The position numbers and the translations under genes are program-made. Shown here piece by piece: positions 23,345 through 34,409 of a stretch of DNA of 64,000 nt. The notes under the pieces are model-generated. The model did no database searches. It was not told where the DNA came from and worked only from the letters and a program-made list of their open reading frames with translations. How positions within the stretch are numbered: position 1 is the first letter of the stretch; every line of letters starts with the position of its first letter. The stretch lies in the NCBI GenBank assembly GCA_015179125.1, contig WHVA01000433.1:33789-97788 (forward strand), in the 5' to 3' direction. The DNA is from Gautieria morchelliformis (taxonomy: Eukaryota; Basidiomycota; Agaricomycetes; Gomphales; Gomphaceae).

Positions 23345-24800
23345 ATGGCCACCTCGTCGAGCAAAGGCAAAGCTGTTGAAGTACCTTATGAACTCCCTTG
23401 GTGTGTGTCATCAATGCTGTGTCGAAGCGACCCCTTATAGGGACATCAGGGTGGAAAAGTATCGACCACTTGTACTGGACGATGTAGTCGGCAACACGGA
23501 GACCATTGAGCGTCTCAAGGTGATTGCAAAGGACGGAAACTGCCCTCATATCATCATTTCTGTATGGTTCTACACTTTGAGATGACTGGGTAATGTCTTA
23601 TCTGCTGAGCAGGGGATGCCCGGTATTGGAAAGACAACGAGTATTCATTGCCTCGCACACCAAATGCTTGGAGACGCGTACAAAGAGGGCGTTCTGGAAC
23701 TCAATGCATCGGACGAGAGGTATATTTTTGAAGGTATTCACCTTCTGAATCATTGACGAGGCTGCAAAGAGGGATCGACGTTGTGCGGAACAAAATCAAA
23801 GTGTTTGCGCAGAAGAAAGTCACCCTTCCTCCTGGACGTCACAAAATCATCATACTTGACGAGGCAGACAGGTAAATACAGTGCGACCCAGTTTGTATCG
23901 TACTAAGTCATGAACAGTATGACGGCCGGTGCACAACAAGCCCTGCGGCGGACGATGGAGATCTTCTCCAACACCACTCGTTTTGCACTCGCGTGCAATA
24001 TGTCCAACAAAATCATTGAGCCGATTCAAAGTCGTTGTGCTATCTTACGATATGCAAAACTCCGGGACACAGAGATACTCAAGCGACTACTAGAAATTTG
24101 CGAACTTGAACAAGTGCTCAACATCTATCTACCGTGAGGTTGCAGGTGTTAAATATCTGTGTGTTGTTTTAGGTGGAGTATAACGAAGACGGTCTCACCG
24201 CACTCATTTTCACCTCCGAGGGCGACATGCGTCAAGCGATCAATAATCTACAATCGACCCACTCTGGTCTTGGCTTTGTGAGTGGCGACAATGTATTCAA
24301 GGTTTGCGACCAACCGCATCCAATCGTCGTGCAAGCCATGTTACGCTCGTGTCTCAAGGGCGAAATTAGCCCTGCTATGGAAAGGCTTGATGAATTATGG
24401 AGCCAAGGGTATAGCGCTGTTGACATCGTGGTAACCATGTTCAGGGTAGTGAAGATCTTTGACGAGTGAGTGTTACCTTGCAACGTGTTGCAAAGGACGC
24501 CGCGTTCTACACGTTGCATAAATGGGAGCTGACCTTACCTCCAGGTTGCCAGAATATACAAAGCTAGAATATATCAAAGTTAGTGGGCTTTTAGAGATTT
24601 CCTGATATTTGCTTTTAAACCTTTCCCCCAGGAGATCGGATGGACACACATGCGGATCCTCGAGGGCGTCGGGACGCTCGTGCAGTTAGGTGGGCTGGTT
24701 GCAAGGCTCTGCAAACTGGTATGAAATAAATTTCAGGATCTTGCTACTATTGACAACTTACATTCACCAGAACATGAAGCCTCATCTATTTCAACTATAA
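23345..24800 (+). CDS. RFC4: Replication factor C subunit 4 (clamp loader, Rfc4/human RFC2 type)
   Basis: Nine exons (23345-23400, 23450-23561, 23613-23719, 23770-23871, 23918-24113, 24173-24465, 24545-24578, 24632-24718, 24771-24800) join in frame to 338 residues, the usual size of small RFC subunits. It is an AAA+ ATPase of the PCNA clamp loader. Visible are the start [18 protein letters not shown], Walker [13 protein letters not shown] boxes [15 protein letters not shown], Walker [21 protein letters not shown], the SRC motif [10 protein letters not shown], and [12 protein letters not shown]. The match to yeast Rfc4 extends to [15 protein letters not shown]. The last exon is 30 nt. Confidence 0.96.
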
Positions 24801-24943
24801 CGGTAGTTTAATCTATAATTATAGAGTATAAATTGCACCGTGAAATTGAATTCAACGAGTATACCACGTACTGTTGGCAGTAGGGGAACAAGAAATATAT
24901 ATGGTATACATGACTAGATGAGCGTATGGATGTGATAGAAGTC

Positions 24944-25648
24944 TTAATCTGTCTCTTCGGTCTCCGCATTTACTCTTAAAACCTTGACCCATTCTCGATA
25001 ATTGAAGTTGCCCTGTCGATCCGTAAAGGGGCCTTTCAGTAGTCTATCAATCTGGAGACCCTGGTGAATCTAAGTTCTGCCACAATAGACCAAAATGTAC
25101 TTCGCTTTGGTCCATCCTTTCGCCCACCTCACCTAGCCACCGTCGTACTTCGTCGCATTTGACGACCCCAGAGTCGTTCTCATCGAAGCACTCGAATGCT
25201 TCAATCAATTCTGCTTCTGTGTCGAACTCGAATAAATGCTCCCCCATCATCGTCAGGAACATTGTGAAGTTGACACCTCGGTCTGAGGATGTATCATCTG
25301 ACGCATTAGGCGTCCCCTTCCGATAGACGCCAGGTCGATCGTTGAGCAAATCGTCAAGCATTTGCTGCGGTGGTGCCAAACCTGGACAAAGAACATCGCA
25401 TCTTGAACCAGGCATTGAGTGATTGATTACTTACCAAGGCTTAGAAATATTCCTTTGAGATCCTGCTCGCTGATAAGCCCGTCTCCATCCTGGTCAATCA
25501 GCGAGAACGCCTCCTTGAACTGTTGGATCTGAGGCGTTTGGAACAGCGAGAAAACGCCCGAGGGTTCTCGGCGCGCTCTAGACTTCTGAGCCTTTGATAA
25601 CTTGGAGGGTGTCGAGTTGGGGGTTAGATGGTCTGGATAGCGGGACAT
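24944..25648 (-). CDS. Myosin II regulatory light chain (EF-hand protein)
   Basis: Exons 25435-25648, 25101-25381 and 24944-25051 (minus) join in frame to 200 residues. The N-terminal basic segment before SGVFSLF resembles the phosphorylatable region of regulatory light chains. EF-hand 1 is intact (DQDGDGLISEQD after FKEAFSLI). Later EF-hand-like segments (FDENDSGVVKCDE) are partly degenerate, as is usual in this family. The end shows the FNYREWVKVL helix. By family it should bind the myosin II neck and act in cytokinesis (Rlc1 type). A calmodulin-like protein is less likely given length and domain spacing. Confidence 0.88.
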
Positions 25649-26136
25649 AATGCTTATGATAAGAAAGCAAGTCACGTGTTTCGTCAAGGTAATCACGTGC
25701 TTAGTGTTGTAATGTCTATCGCCGCGGCAGCAAATTCGAGTCCACGTCATTTTTTAGGCTTTTTGGGCAGACCAGGTCACTCATATATTGTTATACGACG
25801 CCATGCATCATGTATAGTGCATGTTATAGTCAACGAGCGCCGCGAGTTGAGAGGTAGCGTTACCGGTAACGCGAGCAAGTTGATGTGTTATGTAGTGTAC
25901 TAGTAGGCAGCAGTCGCATATGTCACTTGTGCAAATAACTGTTTTCGTCTTGTTACGAGAGATTATATTATATAATCTTGCGCGCCGTCTCTGAAGGCCT
26001 GCTTTGGATTTAAACTGGAAAATGCATTGCGATAGCTGAGTCTAATAATACAAACCACTTGAGGCCACAGCAAGGGACTATATATACCTGAATGTGAGAG
26101 CTACATTGAACAAACATAAGTTAGAGTGTTATGAGG
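25649..26136. other. Intergenic region between TAF1 and the myosin light chain
   Basis: AT-rich stretch of 488 bp carrying the TAF1 3' end and the light-chain promoter. No gene or strong repeat was seen. Confidence 0.5.
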
Positions 26137-29100
26137 CTATGCCTTCTTTCCAAGCTTCAGCTTAATCTTCGGCGTTGCAAGCCCTCCAGAATGGGGCGCA
26201 ACAACTGGTGGCCGCGGTGGCTGACTCTCATTGTCAAAGCCGTCAAACGCCGCCGCAGAGACGGGTGGGCTTGTGGCGAGTGGCGAGGGCACTGCGGCTG
26301 GGAACCCGTATGCGCCGCTGGGCGGACGATAAGCAGAAGGGAAGAGCCCATCCGAGGCGGACATGTAACCGAGGCCCTGTGAGCTGCCTGTCGCAGGTGG
26401 GGAGAGTGCACCCCCTGGAGCGGGAGGGGAGTTTGCACCTGGAGAAGGTACCACCCCCACTGCACCTACGGGCTGTGGGGTATTATATTCTGCCCACTTG
26501 GGGCAATTTCGGTTTGTTTCTGTACGGGAGGGTGAGAAACGTGCGAAGCTGCTAGATACATACACACTCATGTGTCCCATTTGTCCGCAATGTCCGCAGC
26601 GTCGCTGGGGAAGAGCTTGAGTGAGGGAAATAGGGTAGCCATATATACTCACTGTCGTCTCCGTTTTGATGGTGCGCTTCAGCTGTAATGTGACCCCACC
26701 TTCCTTCACAGCCTTCGCATTCTTGCGGTTCACACGACGTTCCTGGTTTTTCTTCAGCTTAATTATGCGCTCCTCCAGTCTTCCAGACAGTCAGTTATCC
26801 GAGACACGATCAAGAAGATCTGGACGTACTTTTTCCTCGCACGCGCGTCCCTGTCCATATCTCCAGTCGGCGCAAGCGCTTCCTCTGCGATCAATTCTTC
26901 TTCGATCTGCTGACGCTTCCGGACGTATGCACTTATCACAGCGGAGTCTCGCACTATCTCCGTTTTCCATGCACCGTCGACCTATGATCAACATCTTTAG
27001 GCGAGGGAACATAACTCGCACAAGTCACAAACCAGTCTGCGAATTTTCAGGACTTTCTGTGCATTTTCAGGACCTATGCTCATATCCCGATCCATCGATG
27101 ATCCACGACTAAAGGCAGGCGATGCTGGCACTGAGGTAGAGCGAGCTGCAACTTCGCCCCCCGCGATCAGTGGAGGAATTGCAACAGGAATAGGAGTGGT
27201 AACAGGTATAGCAGGCACTGGAGTTCCCGCCGTGGGAGAGCTAGCCGCAGCATAAGGTGATTCTTCTCGGGTGTCTCCAGAGATTCGTGGCTTTTTTGCA
27301 GGTCGTTTGTCTTCCTCGTCTTCCGTCAGCTCGGGTTCAGTTCTCCGGACTAATGAGTTCCACTGATTGTTCCAAATTCTTACAATCTCCTGGTTGTACT
27401 TTGTCTGCTGTTCTTGGACGTTGTATCGGTGTTGAGACTTGGGTCGATTCTCAGCTTCGGCTACGTTACGATGAGTGACCAAGTCCAGTTGAATGCTACA
27501 AGAGCCTACCTAATTTCGCTTCGTAGTCCTCGTCGGCTCCCACGAAAATCTCCTTCATGGAGACTCGAATACAGCTGAAAGCCTCACCACGGCCCGTCGG
27601 ATCACCCTCACCATGTAACTGCAACATAGCTTTGCCCTGTGTCGCGAGTAAGAAATTCTTCGTCGTGATCCACGGAGCTAGCCGTTGTTCAATAGCCAAC
27701 TGTGATTCTTCGCCCTCGTCTCCCGCCTCAGCACCGGCATAGCCGGAGTCTTGCAAATGACGCTGGCCGACTTGCATGCTTTCTGAGAGCACGACCGCTT
27801 CGGGCTCTACCATCTTAAGCATGTCGGCATCGCTCGGAATAGACCAGTTTTGCTTCAACCGCCAAAACCCTTGATGTGGCCCTCGCCGGTGATACTCCAT
27901 GAATTCCTACCTAGACATTAGAAAATATTTGATCACAGAAGCAAATGGGACCAGCCTTTAATCGTTGGCGCATTTGCAATTCGTTCTGGTCCGGAAAGTA
28001 CTTCATTAGCCTCGAGATTTTCAAGCGTTCCCCCTGACTCTTGCGGAGTAATTTGAAAGCAATGATTTGCAAGCGATGTTTGAGTGTTGTAGTAATCTTG
28101 CGTGAGTGAGGCCCAGGGACTTCATGCACAGGATATGTCTGCCCCGTAACAAATACCGTCTTGATTTCCCGAATGTAATACTTCGGCTCCCCTTAATGGT
28201 GTTCCTATGACGGCCATGTCAGGGAAGGATTGCCGGCATCTTTAACAATACGCACCGCACAACAAGGAAATCTGTGTGATATGACTTCTGTCGAAATATT
28301 GGGACACGGATGAGGTTGTTGTATAGAGCTTGGACAACCTGCCCTTTATGCACGAAACCGAATTTTTGGAAGGGTGACTGGTCGTCGGGTTCGATTAGGA
28401 AAGGTTCTCCAACGTCATACTGTGAAGATGTGCTTCACTAGGGGTCTGAAACGTCGAATAAACTTCTCAAATACCTTAGGAACATGCTCATCCTGCTGGT
28501 CACGCTTCCTGTAGTAATTTACAACCATACTTCCCATGCCAAAACTCGACATGATGGGTGGATGCTCCTCCTACCATGTCATCATTGTATAGTACGTTCA
28601 TATCGAACCATGAAAGGGAAGATACGCACGGAAAACTCAAACAGAATAAACGAGCTGGTATCTTTCAGCGTTAAGTCGCTCGTCTTCCGTAATGCCTCGC
28701 CGGCATCGCCGCCACGTCCCATCGTCCTCCCTTGCCGGTCTTTCTTTTTCTTTGCAGTGCGTACCTTGCTAAAGCGTAGTTCGATATTGGATGGAAATTG
28801 TAATGCAGGGCGGTGGAATGATCGCGCCTCTTGCTTGGTGAGGCGTGTTTTGAACTGTACGTGGAATAAGCACTGCTTAAGAGTAATCGTCCGAGTTCTC
28901 ACGTACAAATGGGAGCTGGAGCTTCTGAGCGGGATACGAGTGGTGGATATGAAGGTCTTGAAAGGTCTGCCGCACGCGCTGCCGAGCAACCTCCTTAGAC
29001 ACTTCGTATTGCTGGTCGTTAGAGAGATTGAATTTATCGCGCGGCTGGTTATCTGTCCGAAGTCGTTTTTTGGGACGAGCGGCCTCTATAAAGATATTAG

Positions 29101-30177
29101 TAAATCTATGACCCAAAGCACACCGGTGGGCCAAAATACCCGGGACGACTGGAGGTTCCACCTCTGGGGGCACCTCACTCATTTCGAGTTGCGTAAAGTC
29201 ACGGAATGGGGTCTTGGAGTCCCAAATAATACTCTGTGTCCATACACCAGACTCAAGGGTCGAATTTGCGGGTGTCATAACCTCTTCAGCTTTTTTGTTC
29301 AACCTAGTCTCGGGCGCAGATGGTTCCGAACCACCGTCGACATCACCGAGGCTCGCATCTTTCACGTCAGGCCCGTAGAGGATTTGTTCCTCCCAGTCGG
29401 AGAGCAGAACAAGGTCGAAGGAGCGATCAGAAAGACGGAGGTTGACTGGCATGTGGCCTAGGGTAGTACGTTCTATGAGTGCCTTACGAAGATCATCTTC
29501 GACCGTGCTCGAGGTGACAACTTGTTCCACACGTCGAGTTTCAACCTCACGCTTCGTGTCACCTACCACATCGTTAAGATATCCGCGAGGCACACGTTTT
29601 GCCTTGGGAGGCACAATCTCGACTGCAAGACAAAGCAAGCCATATATCAACTATACAGGCAGTGTTATGCACGCTCACCATTAAATGGCTTCTTCGTTAT
29701 CCCCGACTTCTTTACAGCAAGCCCTTTGAAAAGCTCCGAGAAATCAAGGACTTTACCCTTCTCAAACGTGGGAAAGCGTTCATGAACCGTCTTTGGCCGC
29801 TCGACAAGCTTCTTAACAATCCTCGTCTTCCGCTTCGACTGTTCAGGGCTAGGTGGCGTCGACACTTGCATCTTCACAGCTGATGTATCATCCTCATGGA
29901 TATCCTCCTCCCTCCTCACTTCAGCATCAACCTCATCTTCCCAGTCGTTGCCCTGTCCACTGTAAAGACTATCACCCCATGAAAGACCTGATAAACCAGG
30001 TATGCCGAGCTGACTTCCGAGATTAGATGTACTTGGAAGATTCAGGCCTTGCAGGACGTGGTCCAGGCCAAGCCCCGTCAGGGATGACATAGCATGGCTT
30101 TCGGCCTGTGTGGCATTTAGTATCAACAAGGTTTCCTCGATGAATCAACGTACCCTCTGGGATGGTTGATTAGCCAT
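26137..30177 (-). CDS. TAF1: TFIID subunit 1 (TAF1), one-base frameshift in exon 8
   Basis: Fourteen minus-strand exons: 30154-30177, 29679-30105, 29140-29622, 28907-29085, 28630-28854, 28475-28570, 28256-28419, 27956-28204, 27510-27906, 27033-27460, 26830-26981, 26653-26779, 26568-26604, 26137-26519. About 1123 residues result if one base is added. It is the scaffold of TFIID in RNA polymerase II initiation. Seen in order: acidic N-terminus, DUF3591 core (LSNDQQYEVSKE, YPAQKLQLPF, FHRPALQFP, PPIMSSFGMGSMVVNYYRKR, YDVGEPFLIEPDDQ), a winged-helix part (FPDQNELQMRQRLK, EFMEYHR) and a C-x2-C-x4-H-x6-C zinc knuckle starting CGHCGQMGH. Exon 8 needs one more C in the C4 run at 28189-28192 (plus strand) to join NTIKG to EPKYYIREI. 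Intron 8 (27907-27955) has a GC donor. Animal bromodomains are absent, as in other fungi. Confidence 0.92.
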
Positions 30178-30832
30178 GTGGACGCAGGAGTGTGGAGTGC
30201 CGCCGGAATGATCCACAGATTTAGAACGCCAAAAAAGACCAAGTACAGCGCAGTCTCCGATGATGGATGCAAATTACCTGACTAACACTAACGAGAGAAC
30301 TGTTAACGTAAATCAGCAAGTCAAGTTCACGAGGTCGCGCGCTAAAGTCGGGCTGATTATGTAACAGGTTGTTTAGCTAAGCTGTCAAATAGAGAAACTC
30401 GCGCTCTGGAGATCTCTCTCTGCTACTGCTACCACCATCTCCTCGTAGCACCTCGATACTTCTTTTCTCCCCACCCTTGCAGTGTTTTCGAAGCACGTGA
30501 TCTCGGGTGCTCTCATCAAGTCGTTTCACCTATGCATCGGGTCACCCGCTATTAATAGTAATGAATTCTTTTCATTGCCACAATCATCTCATACGCGCTC
30601 CCTCGAATGATGCATACTTATACAGTAACGCCTATATCAAGGAATAATTCTATTGAATCAAGCACCTGTTCAAACGCACACGAGTTCGTTGAATGGCCCC
30701 GAACCACGCTCGTGTCTCGGCTGCTTGCATGTCTTTTCTAGAAGAACTGGCGCAAAACTTGGCAGAAGTATATAGTAGCTGTCTCCATGACGTTCGCCCC
30801 AACGAGGCTGTCGTCTCACTGCCCTATCCGCC
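30178..30832. other. Divergent intergenic region TAF1 / sedolisin 2
   Basis: It holds direct repeat copy L (30489-30575, listed separately). A TATATA box lies at 30769-30774, about 60 nt before the sedolisin 2 start. A GCCAAG (PacC consensus, minus strand) lies at 30758-30763, directly beside it. No coding region was recognised. Confidence 0.5.
30489..30575 (+). repeat. Direct repeat copy L (matches 33755-33880)
   Basis: The order GAAGCACGTGA, CTCGGGTGCTCTC, TTCACC, GGGTCA, GCTATTAATAGTA and AATTCTT is shared with 33755-33880 in the same orientation; the right copy has about 40 bp more. The pair brackets sedolisin 2 and the PacC fragment. Confidence 0.75.
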
Positions 30833-33069
30833 ATGTTTGCTCCGTTTCTCTGCCTTACACTCTTTTTCTTGACGTTGGCATGTGCCAAGCCCGCACCTCA
30901 CAACCTCGTGGTTCATGAGCGTCGCGAGAGCATCCCCGATGGCTTCGTGCAAGACGGGGCCGCACCTAGTGACACAACTCTCAATCTGCGCCTGGCACTC
31001 GTGTCCAACAACATGCCCGGGCTTGAGCAGGCTTTATACGATGTCTCAACTCCATCGAGCAGTCAATACGGACAACATCTGAGCAAGGAAGAGGTATGCC
31101 AGTTGACTCCCTATGATACTCTCATCTCATACCCTGTACTAAGGTGGAGACATTCGTTGCACCATCCTCCGATACCACTACCGCCGTGAACGAATGGTTG
31201 TCATCCAATGGCTTGACGGCCTCCCCGATATCCCCCGCTGGCGATATGCTCGCATTTTCCATCCCCGTCTCAAAGGCTAACCAACTGTTTGCCGCCGATT
31301 TCATCCTCTTCACCCACCAAGCTACTGGAGAACAGACCATTCGTACTCTCTCCTACTCAATTCCAAGCGTGCTCCAAAACCACATTGCATTTGTGCACCC
31401 CACCACGGCGTGCGCTTTTTCCATTTACGACCTCTTTCGCTGGACTGATTTTCCTCATGTCCAGCTTCCCGGTCCACACGGGCGGTCTTCCATTGATGTT
31501 TACGCCCATTCCACAAGGCACGAATGTCTCTGCTAACGCGGACCCAGCATCTTGCGCAACTCAAGTCACACCTGCGTGCCGTATGTACATCTTCTCCTTG
31601 CCTTCGACTCAGCCTAAGGCCCTTGAAACAGTCCAAGAACAGTATGGCATCCCCGCTGCAGTACCAAGCCAGACTGCTAGCCAGCTTGGTGTATCAGGAT
31701 TCATTGGGGAATTTGCTCAAAAGGCGGATCTTAAGGTGCGCTTCATTTATTCCTCGCTACATCGTCTGTACTCACCCGACATTTGGTTACTAGAGCTTCC
31801 TCACGACTTTCCGTACGGACCTTTCCCCGGAGACCACATTTGCCCTCCAGACCCTGGATGGAGGTTCTAACCCTCAGAGTGCCGCTCAGGCTGGTATCGA
31901 GGCTGTAGGTTTCTTTCAAATACATCTACAGACCCTGCCTTATAGACTCTTTTATGTTAGAACTTGGACATAGAATATACGGTTGGTGTCGCTGGTGGGG
32001 TACCAGTCACATTTATCTCTGTCGGGCCGGACAGCACCGACGGCATCAATGGCTTCCTCGACATTATAAACGCCCTTCTCAACGAGGCCTCGCCTCCCCA
32101 GGTTTTGACCACAAGCTACGGATTTAACGAGCCTCTTATCCCCCCGTCCATCGCCAAGTGCGATTTCATTCCGTTCCATCTTTTGACGCGCAATGTTGAC
32201 ATTTCAAAACCAGTTCCTTGTGCAATGCGTATATGCAACTTGGCGCTCGGGGCGTCTCCGTACTCTTCTCCTCTGGTGACGGCGGTGTTTCGGGCTCGCA
32301 GCCGACGACCTGCACTACTTTCGTCCCAACCTTCCCTTCAGGATGTCCGTTCTTGACCTCTGTGAGTCATTGGAGTGGAATATCTTATCTGTATGGTCTC
32401 AACTTTGTACAGGTTGGAGCTACGACAGGCATCGACCCTGAGACTGCCGCAAGCCTCTCCGCTGGAGGATTTTCTAACCTCTTTCCTAGGCCCATTTACC
32501 AAACCCTTGCCGTCCCTGTATATTTAGCCCAACTCGGCAGCACCAATGCCGGTTTGTTCAACACGGCTAGTCTTTCTTAACATGCTTTTTCTACGAATGG
32601 CTGATAATTCTGCCACGTGTAGACTGGCCGTGGATTCCCTGACGTCTCTGCTCAAGGCGAGAATGTCGTGATCTTCTCCGGGGGTGAAGAAGGGCTTGTT
32701 GACGGCACATCGTGCTCGTCACCCATTTTTGCCAGCACCATCGCATTGCTCAATGCTGAGCTTTCTGCGGCAGGCAGACGCCCTCTAGGATTCCTGAACC
32801 CCTTCATTTATACGCACCCAGACGTGTTCACCGATATCACGACGGGTAGCAATCCAGGTTGCAACACCAATGGGTTCCCGGTGTGTACCTGTGTTGTTTT
32901 TATATGCGAAGTGAACTAACGCTGTCCTCTTCCAGGCCAAGTACGGTTGGGATCCGGTACGTCAGAGATTGTTTCTTCGCTTGTCAGCGTCTCATCCATT
33001 CTTCTGTAGGTCACCGGACTCGGTTCTCCAAAGTTTCCTGCTTTGAGGGCGGCCGTTGGATTGTTCTGA
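30833..33069 (+). CDS. Sedolisin (peptidase family S53), copy 2
   Basis: Ten exons (30833-31093, 31144-31409, 31465-31735, 31794-31904, 31961-32157, 32214-32361, 32413-32565, 32623-32880, 32936-32956, 33010-33069) join in frame to 581 residues. Signal peptide MFAPFLCLTLFFLTLACA is followed by an activation propeptide and the S53 catalytic domain. The catalytic Glu and Asp lie in AGIEANLDIEY, the oxyanion Asp in SSGDGGVSG, and Ser in [11 protein letters not shown]. The end is [20 protein letters not shown]. The protein should act outside the cell at acid pH. Intron 7 (32566-32622) has a GC donor, exactly as in copy 1, and exon 9 is 21 nt. Its 3' flank is shared with copy 1. The gene converges on a PacC pseudogene fragment. 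Confidence 0.96.
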
Positions 33070-33398
33070 CGGGTTTCACGAATGGTTTTGACTTTTTTTT
33101 TGTTGTCTTTTTGGTAAAGCCTGAGGAACCAACATTTCAACAAATAACAAGGCAATAATTGCGGATTTATCAAAAGGAAAGTCTAGGTAGCTGTGAATGA
33201 GAGCTGGTTCTGAGGCGCGTTGATAAACGTTCAAGAGTAAGTACGTAGAACTGAGGTATCGATTGCCTCCGATTGCCCCAGTGAGAAGGGCGCGTTGGGA
33301 TGTAGCGACCGAGGGGGCCATACGGTTGTCATATAGGACGAACATATTTCAGAGCAGTCAAAAGACAGGCGTGGCATACAACAGACACGTGTTGCTCC
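33070..33398. other. 3' flank of sedolisin 2
   Basis: The first 150 bp correspond to the flank of sedolisin 1: GGTTTCACGAATGG, TTATCAAAAGGAAAG and TTCTGAGGCGCGT are recognisable. After about 33225 the similarity is lost. No gene is present. Confidence 0.65.
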
Positions 33399-33700
33399 AC
33401 GTGCTCAAGCGCCGACGATCTCGCGCGGCGGGGGCGTCCCGAAGCGGGCGCACGAGGTGTGTGCTTCCGGCGCTCCTCCGCGGCGGCACGGGGACCAGAT
33501 CTCGGGAAGCTTGAGCTCCGGATCCAGAGCGGGACCTTATCCTTATCCTTATCCGTGTCCCCGTTCCTCTCGTCCGGAGAAGGCGACACGGGCTACTTGT
33601 CCAGGCCCGTGGCGCCACGAGCGGCACGACGGTGTTGAAGCTCGGCCGCGTAGGGCACCGTCTCGCCTCCTCACCCTCCACGCCCCCGGAGAGCATCCCC
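33399..33700 (-). pseudogene. Internally deleted fragment of pacC
   Basis: On the minus strand, about 33480-33690 corresponds to pacC 4320-4525 (PSFNTVV against PSFNSVV, the GCTCAAGCT-CCCGAGATCTGG stretch). About 33399-33478 corresponds to scattered parts of pacC 5100-5336, including GAGCGCCGGAA and the terminal GAGATCGTCGGCGCTTGA-like end. The sequence between these parts is missing, the zinc fingers are absent, and the reading frame is not maintained. A TTATCC microsatellite lies inside at about 33535-33556. Its 3' end faces sedolisin 2. It cannot code for a regulator. Confidence 0.85.
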
Positions 33701-33754
33701 GACTGGTTCGGTTTCTCCATGCCGATTTCTCCCTGACGATTCGTACGTGATTCT

Positions 33755-33880
33755 GAAGCACGTGACCTCGGGTGCTCTCGCCGATCAGGGTCGATCATCG
33801 ATCGCCTGGCTTCACCCACTGACATCCGTCCGGGCGGGTCATGGCTATTAATAGTACTTGTAGGTCCCTAATAATTCTTA
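33755..33880 (+). repeat. Direct repeat copy R (matches 30489-30575)
   Basis: This copy carries GAAGCACGTGACCTCGGGTG, GGCTATTAATAGTA and AATAATTCTT with an internal insertion relative to copy L. Together with copy L it bounds a block of about 3.3 kb. Confidence 0.75.
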
Positions 33881-34409
33881 TCGTACTTGATAATTATTAC
33901 CAAACATCAGCACTCTATTAGATTACTGCAGTTATGAATTATATCAAAGTATTTTATCCCGTTTCCGTGTAAATTTACATTTACCACTACCACGTAAATC
34001 CGGCGCCCACGCCACGCCGCTCACCCTGGTATGCTTAAGCTTGTCTGCTGGCAATTTTTTCGATTTTATTCAAGCTTGTATGCTCACATGACAGCCGGTT
34101 TTGGCACCCTGTCTCTCCTACATGGCAGCCGATTTTCTCAACGGTGTTTCGATATTGTGGACTATGTGTAGCCATAAATTTCCACGGGGTAAAGGTACTC
34201 CAAGACGTCTCCCGAGGAGTACGCATTAGGAGCGAGTCTGCTGTAACCCGGTAGACCGGCCAGGTTGGACCGGCTAAGTGATAGCAGGTGGGCGCTGCCC
34301 TCGATGACGAGCAAAGGGGATCTGGGGTGAATAGGCGCCCGAACCCCATACAGCCGGGAATACTTAAGCTTTTCCAGTGCCTATCGCCTCGCTGCTTGAC
34401 GACTCCCTC
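33881..34409. other. Upstream region of the desaturase gene
   Basis: AT-rich in its first third, then mixed. It should contain the promoter of the delta-9 desaturase. I recognise no gene or operator. Confidence 0.5.

Noticed and set aside
28484-29461. A 325-codon plus-strand frame
   Set aside because: It lies wholly antisense to TAF1 exons and introns and shows no family pattern.
33223-33226. Idea that the sedolisin 3' flank repeat is a transposon end
   Set aside because: The repeat is explained by shared gene flanks; no terminal inverted repeats or target duplication were found.
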